A DNA stretch of 64,000 bases from VGSG01 sp040756375 (GTDB taxonomy: Bacteria > Desulfobacterota > Desulfomonilia > Desulfomonilales > Desulfomonilaceae). Below, piece by piece: positions 25,013 to 33,186 of this stretch; position 1 is the first letter of the stretch; each line of letters opens with the position of its first letter. The notes under the pieces are model-generated. The model saw only the letters and a list, made by a program, of their open reading frames with translations, had not been told where the DNA came from and ran no database searches. The stretch spans positions 1 through 64,000 of the forward strand of contig JBFLZC010000005.1 of assembly GCA_040756375.1 (NCBI GenBank), given 5' to 3'. Position numbers and translations under genes: made by a program.

Positions 25013-26260
25013 ATGAAACGAACCAAGTTTGATTTGTGGTTGGCCGGCATCTGTGCGGGACGGGTCTTTAACGGTCTCGTGTTCATGACGTATGCAGCAG
25101 CTCTGCCGATCCTGCAGCAAGAATGGGCCATGTCCGGGGTGCAAGCAGGTTCAATCGCCAGCGGATTCCAGTTGGCATATGCAGTCTCCCTGATCGTCCT
25201 TTCCGGCCTTGCAGACCGAATCAGCGCTCGCACGGTGTACCTTGTTTCGCAGTTTGCCACCGCGATCTGCGCCTTGGTTTTCGCATTCTTTGCCCGGGAC
25301 TATGTTTCCGGTCTGATCTTTCACACTCTCTTGGGTCTTGCCCTCGGAGGGACATATACCACCGGCATCATGATCATAGCCGATCAATATGTTCCCACCA
25401 GCAGAGGCATGGCAGTCGGCTCTTACATCGCGAGCACCTCCTTCGGCTACGCCTTGTCCCTGGTCATCAGCGGAATCGCGCTTCCTGTCGGCGGGTATAA
25501 GCTTTCCTTTCTGCTCACTTGTCTCGGCCCGACGCTGGCTTGGCTCCTGGCCTGGATGACTTTGCGCCACACATTAGTGCCTCTCCAGGAACGGCGAAGC
25601 GAACAGAAGTTCACCACCGAAGTCTTGGGTAATCGTCGCGCCATGCTCCTCATCGTGGGGTACACGTTCCATAGCTGGGAGCTCCTCGGAATGTGGTCCT
25701 GGACACCCGCGTTCATGGCAGCGTGCCTTGGTGTGGCAGGCCTCACCGGCGTGAAGGCCGCGGGTTCCGGTGCGAATATAGTGGCTCTGTTCCATTTCAT
25801 GGGCCTAGTGGCTTCGCTTTCCGCGGGTGTCTTGTCCGATCGGCTGGGTCGCAGCCACGTGATGCTGGCAATGGCAACAGTGAGCACGATCTGTTCATTA
25901 GCCTTCGGATGGACCATCGGACTGCCGCTCGCGGTGGTCATCGCGGTCGGAGTGGTGTACGCGCTTTCCTCCCTCGGGGACTCACCTGTTCTGTCAGCAG
26001 CTCTCACTGAGGTGACGGAGCCATCCTATCTGGGAGCAGCCCTCGGGTTGCGATCTCTCTTAGGGTTTGGGGCTGGGGCCATAGCGCCACTGGCCTTCGG
26101 TGCGATCCTGGATTGGAGCAATCCCCTCGCAGACGGGCAAAGACACTACCTGACATGGGGATGGGCATTCAGTCTGCTGGGTGTTGGAGGCATGGGTGCG
26201 GTTTGGGCTATTTACCGATACGGACGACAGCGGGACTTCCGGCCACAGGACGAAAATTAG
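25013..26260 (+). CDS. MFS transporter
   Basis: 415 aa with twelve predicted membrane helices. The loop 2-3 motif is LSGLADRISARTVYLVS, with the repeat in loop 8-9 as AGVLSDRLGRSHVMLA. The first helices contain ICAGRVFNGLVFMTYAAALP and a glycine-rich helix 4-5 GLALGGTYTTGIMIIADQY. Substrate unknown. It is 53 bp upstream of a sigma70 promoter with an IclR-type operator but is itself transcribed from elsewhere. Confidence 0.88.
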   Translation: MKRTKFDLWLAGICAGRVFNGLVFMTYAAALPILQQEWAMSGVQAGSIASGFQLAYAVSLIVLSGLADRISARTVYLVSQFATAICALVFAFFARDYVSGLIFHTLLGLALGGTYTTGIMIIADQYVPTSRGMAVGSYIASTSFGYALSLVISGIALPVGGYKLSFLLTCLGPTLAWLLAWMTLRHTLVPLQERRSEQKFTTEVLGNRRAMLLIVGYTFHSWELLGMWSWTPAFMAACLGVAGLTGVKAAGSGANIVALFHFMGLVASLSAGVLSDRLGRSHVMLAMATVSTICSLAFGWTIGLPLAVVIAVGVVYALSSLGDSPVLSAALTEVTEPSYLGAALGLRSLLGFGAGAIAPLAFGAILDWSNPLADGQRHYLTWGWAFSLLGVGGMGAVWAIYRYGRQRDFRPQDEN

Positions 26261-26312
26261 TATAATCTATCGCAATAACAGATTGAAATTCCAGTTAAAA
26301 GGCGTTGCGATC

Positions 26313-26373
26313 TTGACAAGCAATTCAGCCTTTTGCAATGATTCATGTGATCGAAACACCGTTCCGCATTACG
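26313..26373 (+). promoter_or_regulatory. Promoter with IclR-type operator, copy 1
   Basis: TTGACA (26313-26318), 18-bp spacer, AATGAT (26337-26342), then after 9 bp the 22-bp element 26352-26373. That element matches the one at 28243-28264 at 21 of 22 positions; its core GAAACACCGTT resembles the KdgR/IclR box. It probably drives the solute receptor at 26817. Confidence 0.75.
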
Positions 26374-26816
26374 GCACGCATGTTTGTTCTGGGGCACGCC
26401 CGGCGAATGGGTCCGGCCGTACGTCCCTGCCTGATTTGGGCCGCCCGCGTGGATCAAATCGAAATCCGGCCCTATTTCCCCGCCTGAGGAGCGATCAGCA
26501 GGACGGTGCATGATATTCAATGAACAAACTGGCTGATTAAATGAGCCTTGCTGAGGACGTTATCCTCGCGACCGGGCCCACTCGTTCGCGTGCACATATA
26601 AGAGGGCGCTCACCACATAACTATCTAATCCAAGCAACGTGGGACCAGGAGATCCAGCAGAGACAATAGCGGGAAACGACCGGCTTCACGAACTTGGAAC
26701 CTGATTCACCGAACGTCTGTCGAGATTGAGCGAGCAAGGAACTTCCTCTTGCCTCGACCGCTGGGCAGAATTGTTCACAAAACCACCTTATGCAGAAACC
26801 ATTGGGAGGAACGACG
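26374..26816. other. Long leader or intergenic region before the solute receptor
   Basis: About 440 bp. A short frame 26380-26487 (start MFVLGHARRMGPAV, 35 aa) lacks a ribosome site and homology and is not called. The rest has no gene, tRNA or terminator that I can recognise. Confidence 0.5.
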
Positions 26817-28037
26817 ATGAGAGTGCTTGGTTTGATTTGTTGTCTTCTGCTTTTGACTATGGGTTTGGCTCAGGCCGCGGATACCATAAAAGTGGGGTTC
26901 GTAGACGACTTCTCAGGTCGGGCCAGCGAAAACAGCAAGGCGGGGATCAGGGGCTGGCGAATAGTCGTAGACGAGTTCAATGCCCGTGGGGGATTGCACG
27001 GTCGAAAGATAGAGACAATTCTCGGGGATGACAAATTCGATCCCAAACTTTCTCCCGTTGTTGCCGAGCGCTTGATCGAAGAGAACAAGGTCGATTTTCT
27101 TGCAGGAACTTCCAACAGTGACTGTGCATTGGCGGTCTCGGAAGTTGCCAAGAAGCACAAGAAAGTCTTCATCATTCACGTTTCTAGAACCTCCAAAGCC
27201 ACAAATGAATTGGGTCACGATTACGTGTTCCGAGCTTGTTACAACACTGAGATAGAAGGAAGGTCAGGGGCCAAGTACGCGGTCCATAAGGGGTACCGTC
27301 AGTGGTTTATTGTCGGCGAGGATTATGGATTCGGCCGGGCGTTCATGTCGACCCTCTGGAGTTCCCTTCAGAAATTGAATCCGAATGTGCAGAAGGTAGG
27401 AGAAATCTGGGTAAAGCTCGGCACCAAGGATTATGAACCGGTTATTCGGGAGATCATGGAGAAGAAACCATCGGCAGTCGCAGCTGCCTTTGGCTCATCC
27501 GGAAAGATTGCATTCACGAAACAAGCGAAGCAGGCAGGCTTGTTCGATAAAACAAGCGTTTTCATGACCCAGATGGCTGATGCGTCGACAATCCAGGCTC
27601 TGGAAGGAGACATACCTTTGCGGCGAGCCTTTGGGTCAGCCGCTTACTTGTCCTATTATCCGAAAACTGAAGCGAACAAGTCATTTGTCCAGAAGTACGC
27701 GGAGTTGGCGAAGGCAGACGGACAGACCGAGCCGTGTCTTCCGAATTACACGGCGTTTCATGGCTATTGTTGCGCGAAGTTCTTGACTGAGGCCATCATT
27801 AAGGCTCAGAGCACGGAGACGCACAAAGTCATGAACGCGCTGAAAGGTCTTACTGTGGACACTCCGGTCGGACCCATGACCATCAGGGCCTGCGACAATC
27901 AGGCCATGGCGCCCGTGTTCTGGGGCGAACTCCGCAAACTTGAAGGATTTACTCAGCCGGTCATCGATCCTCCATACGTCGTCGGTGCGGAACAGGTCAT
28001 GTCGAGTTGCGACGAGGTTCTTGGCTCCAGGAAATGA
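26817..28037 (+). CDS. ABC-type branched-chain amino acid/amide receptor (periplasmic)
   Basis: Signal peptide MRVLGLICCLLLLTMGLAQA, then a type-I periplasmic-binding fold starting IKVGFVDDFSGRASENSKAG. FLAGTSNSDCALAVSEVAKK and FIVGEDYGFGRAFMSTLW are typical of LivJ/peripl_BP_6 receptors. 406 aa from ATG 26817 with GGAGGA upstream; an earlier ATG at 26790 lacks a ribosome site. No permease or ATPase genes (LivHMGF) lie beside it, so it is an orphan receptor. Its promoter has the same operator as the IclR gene. Confidence 0.88.
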   Translation: MRVLGLICCLLLLTMGLAQAADTIKVGFVDDFSGRASENSKAGIRGWRIVVDEFNARGGLHGRKIETILGDDKFDPKLSPVVAERLIEENKVDFLAGTSNSDCALAVSEVAKKHKKVFIIHVSRTSKATNELGHDYVFRACYNTEIEGRSGAKYAVHKGYRQWFIVGEDYGFGRAFMSTLWSSLQKLNPNVQKVGEIWVKLGTKDYEPVIREIMEKKPSAVAAAFGSSGKIAFTKQAKQAGLFDKTSVFMTQMADASTIQALEGDIPLRRAFGSAAYLSYYPKTEANKSFVQKYAELAKADGQTEPCLPNYTAFHGYCCAKFLTEAIIKAQSTETHKVMNALKGLTVDTPVGPMTIRACDNQAMAPVFWGELRKLEGFTQPVIDPPYVVGAEQVMSSCDEVLGSRK

Positions 28038-28203
28038 TTCCACTCCGGAAGTGTGTGGCGGAAAAGAACAGCTGCCGCGGCCTGGGATCGTCGGTTAGAG
28101 AAGCCGCACTAAAGAACCGCGCCATCCCCGACTCACGAGGAAGGTGCCACATCCTTTAGCAGAGCGGCCCAATCGGAGCGGCGTTGAGAACGCGGCACGT
28201 TCT

Positions 28204-28264
28204 TGACAAAGTGCGTGGTAGGGCGCGATGATTTTATTTGCCGAAACACCGTTCCACATTACGA
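28204..28264 (+). promoter_or_regulatory. Promoter with IclR-type operator, copy 2 (autoregulation)
   Basis: TTGACA (28204-28209), 18-bp spacer, GATGAT (28228-28233), 9 bp, then the 22-bp element at 28243-28264, differing from copy 1 at one base. The IclR start codon follows at 28277. The operator covers roughly +3 to +24, where a bound repressor would block transcription. Confidence 0.8.
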
Positions 28265-28276
28265 AATGTGACCCCC

Positions 28277-29092
28277 ATGCCCAAGCCAAACAACCTTGTT
28301 CAAACCATCGAGCGCGCCTCGGCTATCCTTGATCTGGTAGGAGATAACCCCCAGGGAATGAGCATACGGGACCTCTCTGCGCAGCTGGGTCTCCCCAAGG
28401 GTACGGTCCATCGACTTCTGTCTTCTCTCGCCTACTTCGGCTATATCCGCCAGGACGCGGCTTCCAGGAACTACTATCTGGGCTTGAAACTGTTAGACCT
28501 CGCAGGACGCCTGGAATCGCAACTCGACCTTCGCAAGATCGCGGAGCCGCTGCTTCACGGGCTCGCGGATAAGAGCAAGGAAACCGTGCACATGGCGGTC
28601 TTTGACCAAGGTGAGGTGGTCTATATCGAGAAAGTGGAATCGCCGTTGGGCACCGGCGGATTGAGAATGGCCTCCAGAGTTGGCGCAAGGAACCCCGCTC
28701 ACAGTTGCGCGGTGGGCAAGGTGTTGCTTTCTTACCTTTCCGAGGATGAGCTCCAGGACTTCATCTCCGGAAAAGGGCTCGCCGTAAGAACTCCCAATAC
28801 GATCTCTCGTGCGAAAGCTCTTAGGCGAGAGTTACAGACGGTGAGGGTCCGAGGATACGCACTCGACGATGAAGAGAATGAGGAGGGCATACGCTGCGTG
28901 GCCGCGCCTGTCCTTGGCTCGTCAGGGGATTCGGTAGCGGCAATAAGCGTGTCGGGGCCGGCCTTTCGAATGACAAAGGAGGTGATCCAAAACGCAATGA
29001 AGAACGAGGTCGTGGAGGTTGCCGCGGAGATCTCTCGCCGGCTGGGCTATGCGGGCCCCCAACGAATGAGGACTGCCCATGAAACGAAGTGA
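28277..29092 (+). CDS. IclR-family transcriptional regulator
   Basis: 271 aa. The N-terminal winged helix (MSIRDLSAQLGLPKGTVHRL) is followed by the effector-binding domain: ETVHMAVFDQGEVVYIEKV, PAHSCAVGKVLLSYL, and a C-terminal VAAPVLGSSGDSVAAISVSGP with the usual glycine pattern. IclR proteins often repress catabolic operons until a pathway intermediate binds. The start at 28277 is chosen because the operator lies at 28243-28264; a TTG at 28238 is rejected. It overlaps tctB by 14 bp and is the natural candidate to control the island. Confidence 0.92.
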   Translation: MPKPNNLVQTIERASAILDLVGDNPQGMSIRDLSAQLGLPKGTVHRLLSSLAYFGYIRQDAASRNYYLGLKLLDLAGRLESQLDLRKIAEPLLHGLADKSKETVHMAVFDQGEVVYIEKVESPLGTGGLRMASRVGARNPAHSCAVGKVLLSYLSEDELQDFISGKGLAVRTPNTISRAKALRRELQTVRVRGYALDDEENEEGIRCVAAPVLGSSGDSVAAISVSGPAFRMTKEVIQNAMKNEVVEVAAEISRRLGYAGPQRMRTAHETK

Positions 29093-29543
29093 GGCGCTGG
29101 GCGGCGGGGTGATCTTTCTCTTCGGAGCGGTGACCGCGATCTTATCCTTGCAAATGCCCATCGGCTCTTTCAGAGCGGCCGGATCGGGCCTCTTCCCGCT
29201 CTGTCTCGGCATCCTTCTCATGGTCCTCTCCGCGGCCTATGTGGCGCAGGTTCTGTGGGCCGTCAGGGAGGAGATCAAGAAGGATGCTGATGTGGCGCCA
29301 GAGAGGGAATCGCCGGCGCAGGTTCTGGCATTCCTTGTTGTGATCGTGATGGCGACCCTGCTGCTGAAACCGCTAGGCTATCCCTTGGTTTCATTCCTGC
29401 TCATGGTGGGCTTGTTGAGAGTTCTGGGTTCCAGGCGATGGCCCTTAAATTTAACGTTATCCCTTGTAACGGCCGCGGGTTCTCACATTCTCTTTGTTTA
29501 CTTGCTCAAGATCCCGCTTCCACGAGGCTTTTTAGGGATTTAG
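29079..29543 (+). CDS. tctB: Tripartite tricarboxylate transporter small subunit TctB
   Basis: 154 aa with four hydrophobic helices, typical of the TTT small membrane subunit: GGVIFLFGAVTAILSL, the loop GLFPLCLGILLMVLSAAY, then two more helices. It lies directly before tctA in the canonical BAC order. TTT systems couple substrate uptake to an ion gradient. It overlaps the IclR gene by 14 bp, which ties regulation to transport. Confidence 0.9.
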   Translation: MKRSEALGGGVIFLFGAVTAILSLQMPIGSFRAAGSGLFPLCLGILLMVLSAAYVAQVLWAVREEIKKDADVAPERESPAQVLAFLVVIVMATLLLKPLGYPLVSFLLMVGLLRVLGSRRWPLNLTLSLVTAAGSHILFVYLLKIPLPRGFLGI

Positions 29544-29552
29544 GAGGGAGAG

Positions 29553-31079
29553 GTGCTCGAATCGCTCCAGCATCTCGCGGCGGGTTTTGGAGTGGCCATG
29601 ACGCTCCAGAATCTCTTCTATTGCCTCGTAGGAGCGACGGTAGGCACCCTGGTCGGCGTTCTGCCCGGTTTGGGCCCGATTGCGGGGATCGCTCTTCTTA
29701 TTCCGGTCACTTTTGGCCTCAATTCCACGTCTGCGATCATCATGCTTGCGGGCATCTATTACGGCGCCATGTACGGCGGATCAACCACGTCGATCCTGAT
29801 CAATGTGCCGGGAGAGACGGCCTCGGTCATGACCTGCATCGACGGCTACCAGATGGCTCAAAAGGGAAAGGCGGGGAAGGCTCTTGCGATATGCGCCATA
29901 GGTTCTTTCATTGCGGGCACGATCGGCATATTCGGTCTGGTCTTTCTTGCGCCTCCTCTTGCGGAAGCGGCTCTGGCTTTTGGTCCCGCGGAGTACTTCT
30001 CCCTGATGGTCTTCGGATTCATCGTATTGAGCAATGTGACTGGCGCATCGTTTCTCAAGTCGCTCATGATGGCCGTCATAGGGCTCATCATAGGCACAAT
30101 CGGCCTTGACCCGGTAACTGGGGACGGTCGGTTCGCGTTCGATTCTCCCTCGCTACTGGGCGGAATCGAGTTTGTGGCTGTCGCTATCGGTCTTTTCGGC
30201 ATCGGGGAAGTGCTGGTGAATGCAGCTCGCCCGGCTGAATTGCTCGAACAGAAGGTTGTGGTTCCCCATCTGCGAGAGCTTTATCCGAGCCTCGCGGACC
30301 TCAAGGAATCGATCTCAGCCATTCTGCGGGGAACAGGAATCGGTTTCGGCGCGGGTCTCATTCCAGGGCCTGCTCCTGTAATCGCCACGTATGCGTCGTA
30401 CATGGTAGAGAGGAAAATTTCCAAACATCCTGAGGAATTCGGGAAAGGTGCGATCAAAGGTGTTGCCGGCCCCGAATCGGCCAATAACGCGGCTTGCCAG
30501 TCTGCCTTTATTCCGCTCTTTGCCATCGGGATCCCTTTCGCGCCGCCCACTGCGATCCTTCTCGGAGCCCTGCTCATACATGGTGTCACTCCTGGACCGA
30601 TGATGATCACCGAGCACCCTGCCCTTTTCTGGGGCGTAATCGCGAGCATGTACATCGGCAATCTTATCCTCCTGCTGCTCAATCTGCCCTTTGTACCGTT
30701 TTTCGCCAACATCCTAAGGATACCGAAAAAGGTGCTCCTGCCGCTCGTCATGCTCTTCTGCCTGACCGGCATGTACACGGTGAACAACTCGATGTTCGAC
30801 ATATGGGTGATGATCCTCTTCGGCGCGCTGGGGTTCCTCGCGAGGAAGTGGGCTTACGAAGCGGCCCCGCTCTTGCTGGCACTGGTGCTGGGGCCGAAGC
30901 TGGAGGTTGCGTTCCGGCAGTCGCTCATGATTTCTCACGGTAGCTTCGACGTGTTCGTGAATAGGCCGATCTCACTGGCATTTCTCGTTGCAACAGCGCT
31001 GTTTCTCCTCATACCGCTCGCGACCATGTTCCGGGGACGGGTGAGGATTCGCGAAGCAGCAGGAAAAGGTGAAGGGTAG
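29553..31079 (+). CDS. tctA: Tripartite tricarboxylate transporter large subunit TctA
   Basis: 508 aa, about twelve membrane segments. The conserved TctA features are VGVLPGLGPIAGIALLIPVT, IYYGAMYGGSTTSILINVPG with GETASVMTCIDGYQMA, and the second repeat GAGLIPGPAPVIATYASYM and ESANNAACQSAFIPLFAIG. It is the channel subunit of the TTT carrier. The start is GTG at 29553 after GGAGGGAGAG. It is 9 bp downstream of tctB. Confidence 0.95.
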   Translation: MLESLQHLAAGFGVAMTLQNLFYCLVGATVGTLVGVLPGLGPIAGIALLIPVTFGLNSTSAIIMLAGIYYGAMYGGSTTSILINVPGETASVMTCIDGYQMAQKGKAGKALAICAIGSFIAGTIGIFGLVFLAPPLAEAALAFGPAEYFSLMVFGFIVLSNVTGASFLKSLMMAVIGLIIGTIGLDPVTGDGRFAFDSPSLLGGIEFVAVAIGLFGIGEVLVNAARPAELLEQKVVVPHLRELYPSLADLKESISAILRGTGIGFGAGLIPGPAPVIATYASYMVERKISKHPEEFGKGAIKGVAGPESANNAACQSAFIPLFAIGIPFAPPTAILLGALLIHGVTPGPMMITEHPALFWGVIASMYIGNLILLLLNLPFVPFFANILRIPKKVLLPLVMLFCLTGMYTVNNSMFDIWVMILFGALGFLARKWAYEAAPLLLALVLGPKLEVAFRQSLMISHGSFDVFVNRPISLAFLVATALFLLIPLATMFRGRVRIREAAGKGEG

Positions 31080-31137
31080 TGGGTCTTCGCGCGACACCGG
31101 GGCTCTTCGAAAAACCTAACCAAAAAGGGGGTTGAGT

Positions 31138-32088
31138 ATGAGACATAAGCTCTCTTGGGTCTTCTTGGCAGCCCTCGTTCTCGGAGGGATGCTGCCTGTC
31201 CAAGCTGCTGACTTTCCCACAAAGGAGGTGCAGATCATCGTGCCGTGGGCCGCAGGTGGCGCCACGGATCTCATATTCCGCGCAGTAGCCGCACCAACAC
31301 AAAAGCCTCTTGGTAAGGCGGTCGTCGTGGTGAACCGTCCCGGTGGGGGGGGGACGGTAGGGTATACCGAAGCAGCCCAGGCTGCTCCGGACGGATACAC
31401 CCTTGTAACCGCGATCACTCCGCTCACCATCCTTCCCCACCAGGTGAAGACCGCGTTCACTTACAAGAGCTTTGATCCGGTGATCAACATCTCAACCGAT
31501 CCTTCGATGTTCCTGACCAGGCCCGACGCGCCTTGGAAAGACCTCAAGGATTTCCTGGAGTTTGCAAAGAAGAACCCTGGGATGATCACCGTGGGTAATT
31601 CAGGCGCGGGTGGAGGCGTCCATCTTGTCGCCCTCGCGTTTGAAAAGGCCGCGGGCGTCAAATTCAATCACATTCCGTTTTCCGGCGGAGGGCCTTCTGT
31701 GACAGCGCTTCTCGGTGGTCACATAAACGCTGTTTCCGTCTCTCCACCGGAAGGTGTTGCTCAGGTGAAGGCAGGGAAACTGAAAATCCTCGCGCTCTTT
31801 GCAGACAAGAGACTGGAGATGTTTCCGGATGTGCCTACGGTGAAGGAACAGGGTATCAACTTTGCTATGGGCATGTGGCGCGGGCTGGCTGCGCCTAAAG
31901 GCACACCGCCCGACGCGCTCAAAAAGCTCCTTGATGCCTTCAAAAAGGGCATGGACGACCCGGCGTTCAAGAAGAGCGCGGCGGATATGGCGGTAAACAT
32001 ACATTACCTGGGGCCTGAGGCCTTTGGAAAGCTCATGGCGCACGACGACGAGTTCTATGGAAAACTGGTGAAAGAGATCAAAAAGTAG
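31138..32088 (+). CDS. tctC: TTT periplasmic receptor TctC (Bug family)
   Basis: A signal peptide (MRHKLSWVFLAALVLGGM...VQA) precedes a type-II binding fold: FPTKEVQIIVPWAAGGATDL, then VNRPGGGGTVGYTEAAQA, IGNSG-type GNSGAGGGVHLVALA, and FADKRLEMFPDVPTVKEQG. These are standard Bug-family landmarks. ATG 31138 has GGGGG upstream. 316 aa. It delivers the substrate to TctAB; by family this is usually a carboxylate, which fits the sugar-acid genes downstream. Confidence 0.94.
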   Translation: MRHKLSWVFLAALVLGGMLPVQAADFPTKEVQIIVPWAAGGATDLIFRAVAAPTQKPLGKAVVVVNRPGGGGTVGYTEAAQAAPDGYTLVTAITPLTILPHQVKTAFTYKSFDPVINISTDPSMFLTRPDAPWKDLKDFLEFAKKNPGMITVGNSGAGGGVHLVALAFEKAAGVKFNHIPFSGGGPSVTALLGGHINAVSVSPPEGVAQVKAGKLKILALFADKRLEMFPDVPTVKEQGINFAMGMWRGLAAPKGTPPDALKKLLDAFKKGMDDPAFKKSAADMAVNIHYLGPEAFGKLMAHDDEFYGKLVKEIKK

Positions 32089-32109
32089 AACGTCAAAAGG
32101 AGGACTCGA

Positions 32110-33090
32110 ATGAAAACCTCAAGACTGTACGTTTTTGTTGCATGTCTCGCGGTAACGGGCATGATTCTCGGGGTGGGATTCGCCAGTGCAGCTGAAAAGA
32201 CCATAAAGCTGGCAAGCCCGTTCAAGAGCGGCCACATCCTGGTGGACGCCGGCGAGAAATTCAAAGAACTTGTTGAAAAGGGGAGCGGCGGAAAAATAAA
32301 AGTCGAGGTTCAGGCCGGTGTGGGCAGTGAAGAGGATATCAACACCTGGTGCAGCCAGGGCAAAGTGGAGATGCAGGCCACCGGCGGGCGGCCATTGGAA
32401 GTCTCTGCACCCCAGTATTTCTTCTTCAATGCCCCGTATGTGATGAAGGATTTTGAGCATTTCATGCGGGTCTGGAACGGGCCTCTCGGCAAGAAGGCAC
32501 GGGAGCAGGTAGAAAAGAACGGCAGCCAAAAATACCTGGGCATCGTCTATAGAGGGCTACGGCAGACCACATCCAACAAACCGATCTACAATCCGGCGGA
32601 CGTCCACGGTCTCAAGCTCCGCCTTCCTACGGTGAAAACGTGGATCGCTGTGTGGAAGGAAATAGGGGCGGATTGTGTGCCCATCCCGCTGCCGGAACTC
32701 TATGCGTCGCTAAAAGATGGTAGGGCCGCAGCTTCAGAGGGTGACCTGCCGCAAATAGCGTCCTTCAAGCTGAATGAGGTTCAGAAGTGCCTGACGATTA
32801 CTAACCACCTGGTCCAGACCGGCGGGATCCTGATCAACAAGCCTTTCTTCGACAAACTCTCGAAGGCGGAACAGGATCTGGTCGTAAAGTCCGCGAACGA
32901 AGCTACCGCATTTGCCAATGCAAAGATCAAATCCGGTGAAAACACGATCCTGGTTGATCTCCAGAGGAAAGGAATGGCCGTGGTCATTCCCGATGCGGAA
33001 TCGTTTAGGGCCAAGGGCAAACCCGCGGTGGAGGAACTTTTCAAAACGGAATGGCCGGTGACTACGTGGGCGGAAGTGCTGGCACAGTAG
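32110..33090 (+). CDS. dctP: TRAP-type solute receptor DctP
   Basis: 326 aa with a signal peptide ending FASA, then the DctP fold: TIKLASPFKSGHILVDAGEK, VYRGLRQTTSNKPI with the conserved arginine that binds substrate carboxylate (GLKLRLPT region), and LYASLKDGRAAASEGDLPQI. No dctQ or dctM is present; the gene follows tctC after 21 bp with AAAGGAGG. It is therefore an orphan TRAP receptor inside a TTT operon. It may deliver a related acid to a TRAP pair elsewhere. Confidence 0.88.
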   Translation: MKTSRLYVFVACLAVTGMILGVGFASAAEKTIKLASPFKSGHILVDAGEKFKELVEKGSGGKIKVEVQAGVGSEEDINTWCSQGKVEMQATGGRPLEVSAPQYFFFNAPYVMKDFEHFMRVWNGPLGKKAREQVEKNGSQKYLGIVYRGLRQTTSNKPIYNPADVHGLKLRLPTVKTWIAVWKEIGADCVPIPLPELYASLKDGRAAASEGDLPQIASFKLNEVQKCLTITNHLVQTGGILINKPFFDKLSKAEQDLVVKSANEATAFANAKIKSGENTILVDLQRKGMAVVIPDAESFRAKGKPAVEELFKTEWPVTTWAEVLAQ

Positions 33091-33096
33091 TATATA

Positions 33097-33153
33097 GAAG
33101 GGCATTGAGATTGGGTGCTTTCGGCCTGACTTGGCCGAATTTCAATGCCCTTC
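33097..33153 (+). promoter_or_regulatory. Intercistronic double hairpin between dctP and the M24 gene
   Basis: Outer stem GAAGGGCATTGA/TCAATGCCCTTC (12 bp) encloses an inner stem TTCGGCC/GGCCGAA with loop TGACTT. There is no U-run, so it is more likely an RNA stability or processing element separating receptor and enzyme expression than a terminator. Confidence 0.8.
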
Positions 33154-33186
33154 AACATACCAACGAGAATCTGGGAAGGATTGATC

